Shown: positions 13,346 through 13,349 of the stretch, piece by piece
How the letters are laid out: every line of letters starts with the position of its first letter
How positions within the stretch are numbered: position 1 is the first letter of the stretch
Assembly: GCA_015493675.1 (NCBI GenBank)
Contig: WGCR01000554.1
Location: 1-13,349 of the forward strand
Direction of reading: 5' to 3'
From: Anaerolineae bacterium
Lineage (GTDB): Bacteria > Chloroflexota > Anaerolineae > J102
Length of the DNA stretch: 13,349 nucleotides
The notes under the pieces: model-generated
Database searches by the model: none
Told to the model about the DNA's origin: nothing
Seen by the model: the letters and a program-made list of their open reading frames with translations, nothing else
Translations under genes and position numbers: made by a program

Positions 13346-13349
13346 GAAA

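Overview
The window is about 13.3 kb of moderately GC-rich bacterial chromosome. It most resembles a member of the Chloroflexota (Anaerolineae/Caldilineae type). That assignment is an inference from gene style: very large YfhO and GT39-type membrane proteins, a c-type cytochrome tethered to the membrane as a lipoprotein, an Asp23/AmaP-like protein beside scpB, in-frame heptanucleotide repeat arrays, and genes that seem to lack a Shine-Dalgarno sequence and have a -10 box almost at the ATG. There is no rRNA, tRNA, CRISPR array, phage gene or transposase.

Layout. 1-540: a small YtxH-type membrane/coiled-coil protein with its own promoter, strong ribosome binding site and intrinsic terminator. 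528-3648: a divergent pair of envelope-glycan genes, a GT39-like multi-membrane glycosyltransferase (minus) and a DPM1/GtrB-like GT2 glycosyltransferase (plus). 3649-4094: a gene-free stretch with short interspersed palindromic repeats and the terminator of the next operon. 4095-7235 (minus): a compact respiratory nitrogen module made of a Crp/Fnr-family regulator, a tetraheme NapC/NrfH-type quinol dehydrogenase and an octaheme hydroxylamine-oxidoreductase-like lipoprotein. A 14-bp Fnr-like palindrome lies exactly 41.5 bp upstream of the predicted start of the cytochrome operon. 7486-8800 (plus): a 4HBT acyl-CoA thioesterase and a class V aminotransferase gene broken by an internal deletion and frameshift. 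8786-10063 (minus): scpB and an AmaP/Asp23-like membrane protein joined stop-to-start. 10223-13345 (minus): a 1040-residue YfhO-like membrane protein with three short tandem-repeat arrays inside its reading frame.

How the genes work together. In the nitrogen module the NapC-like protein should take electrons from menaquinol and pass them to the eight-heme lipoprotein on the outer face of the membrane. The probable reaction is reduction of nitrite and/or hydroxylamine to ammonium, switched on by the adjacent Crp/Fnr protein. The two divergent glycosyltransferases form a plausible donor-maker/donor-user pair: GT2 charges polyprenyl phosphate with a sugar and the GT-C enzyme uses it outside the cell. 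The most interesting parts are the HAO-like module with its predicted operator and the frame-preserving heptamer arrays in the YfhO-like gene.
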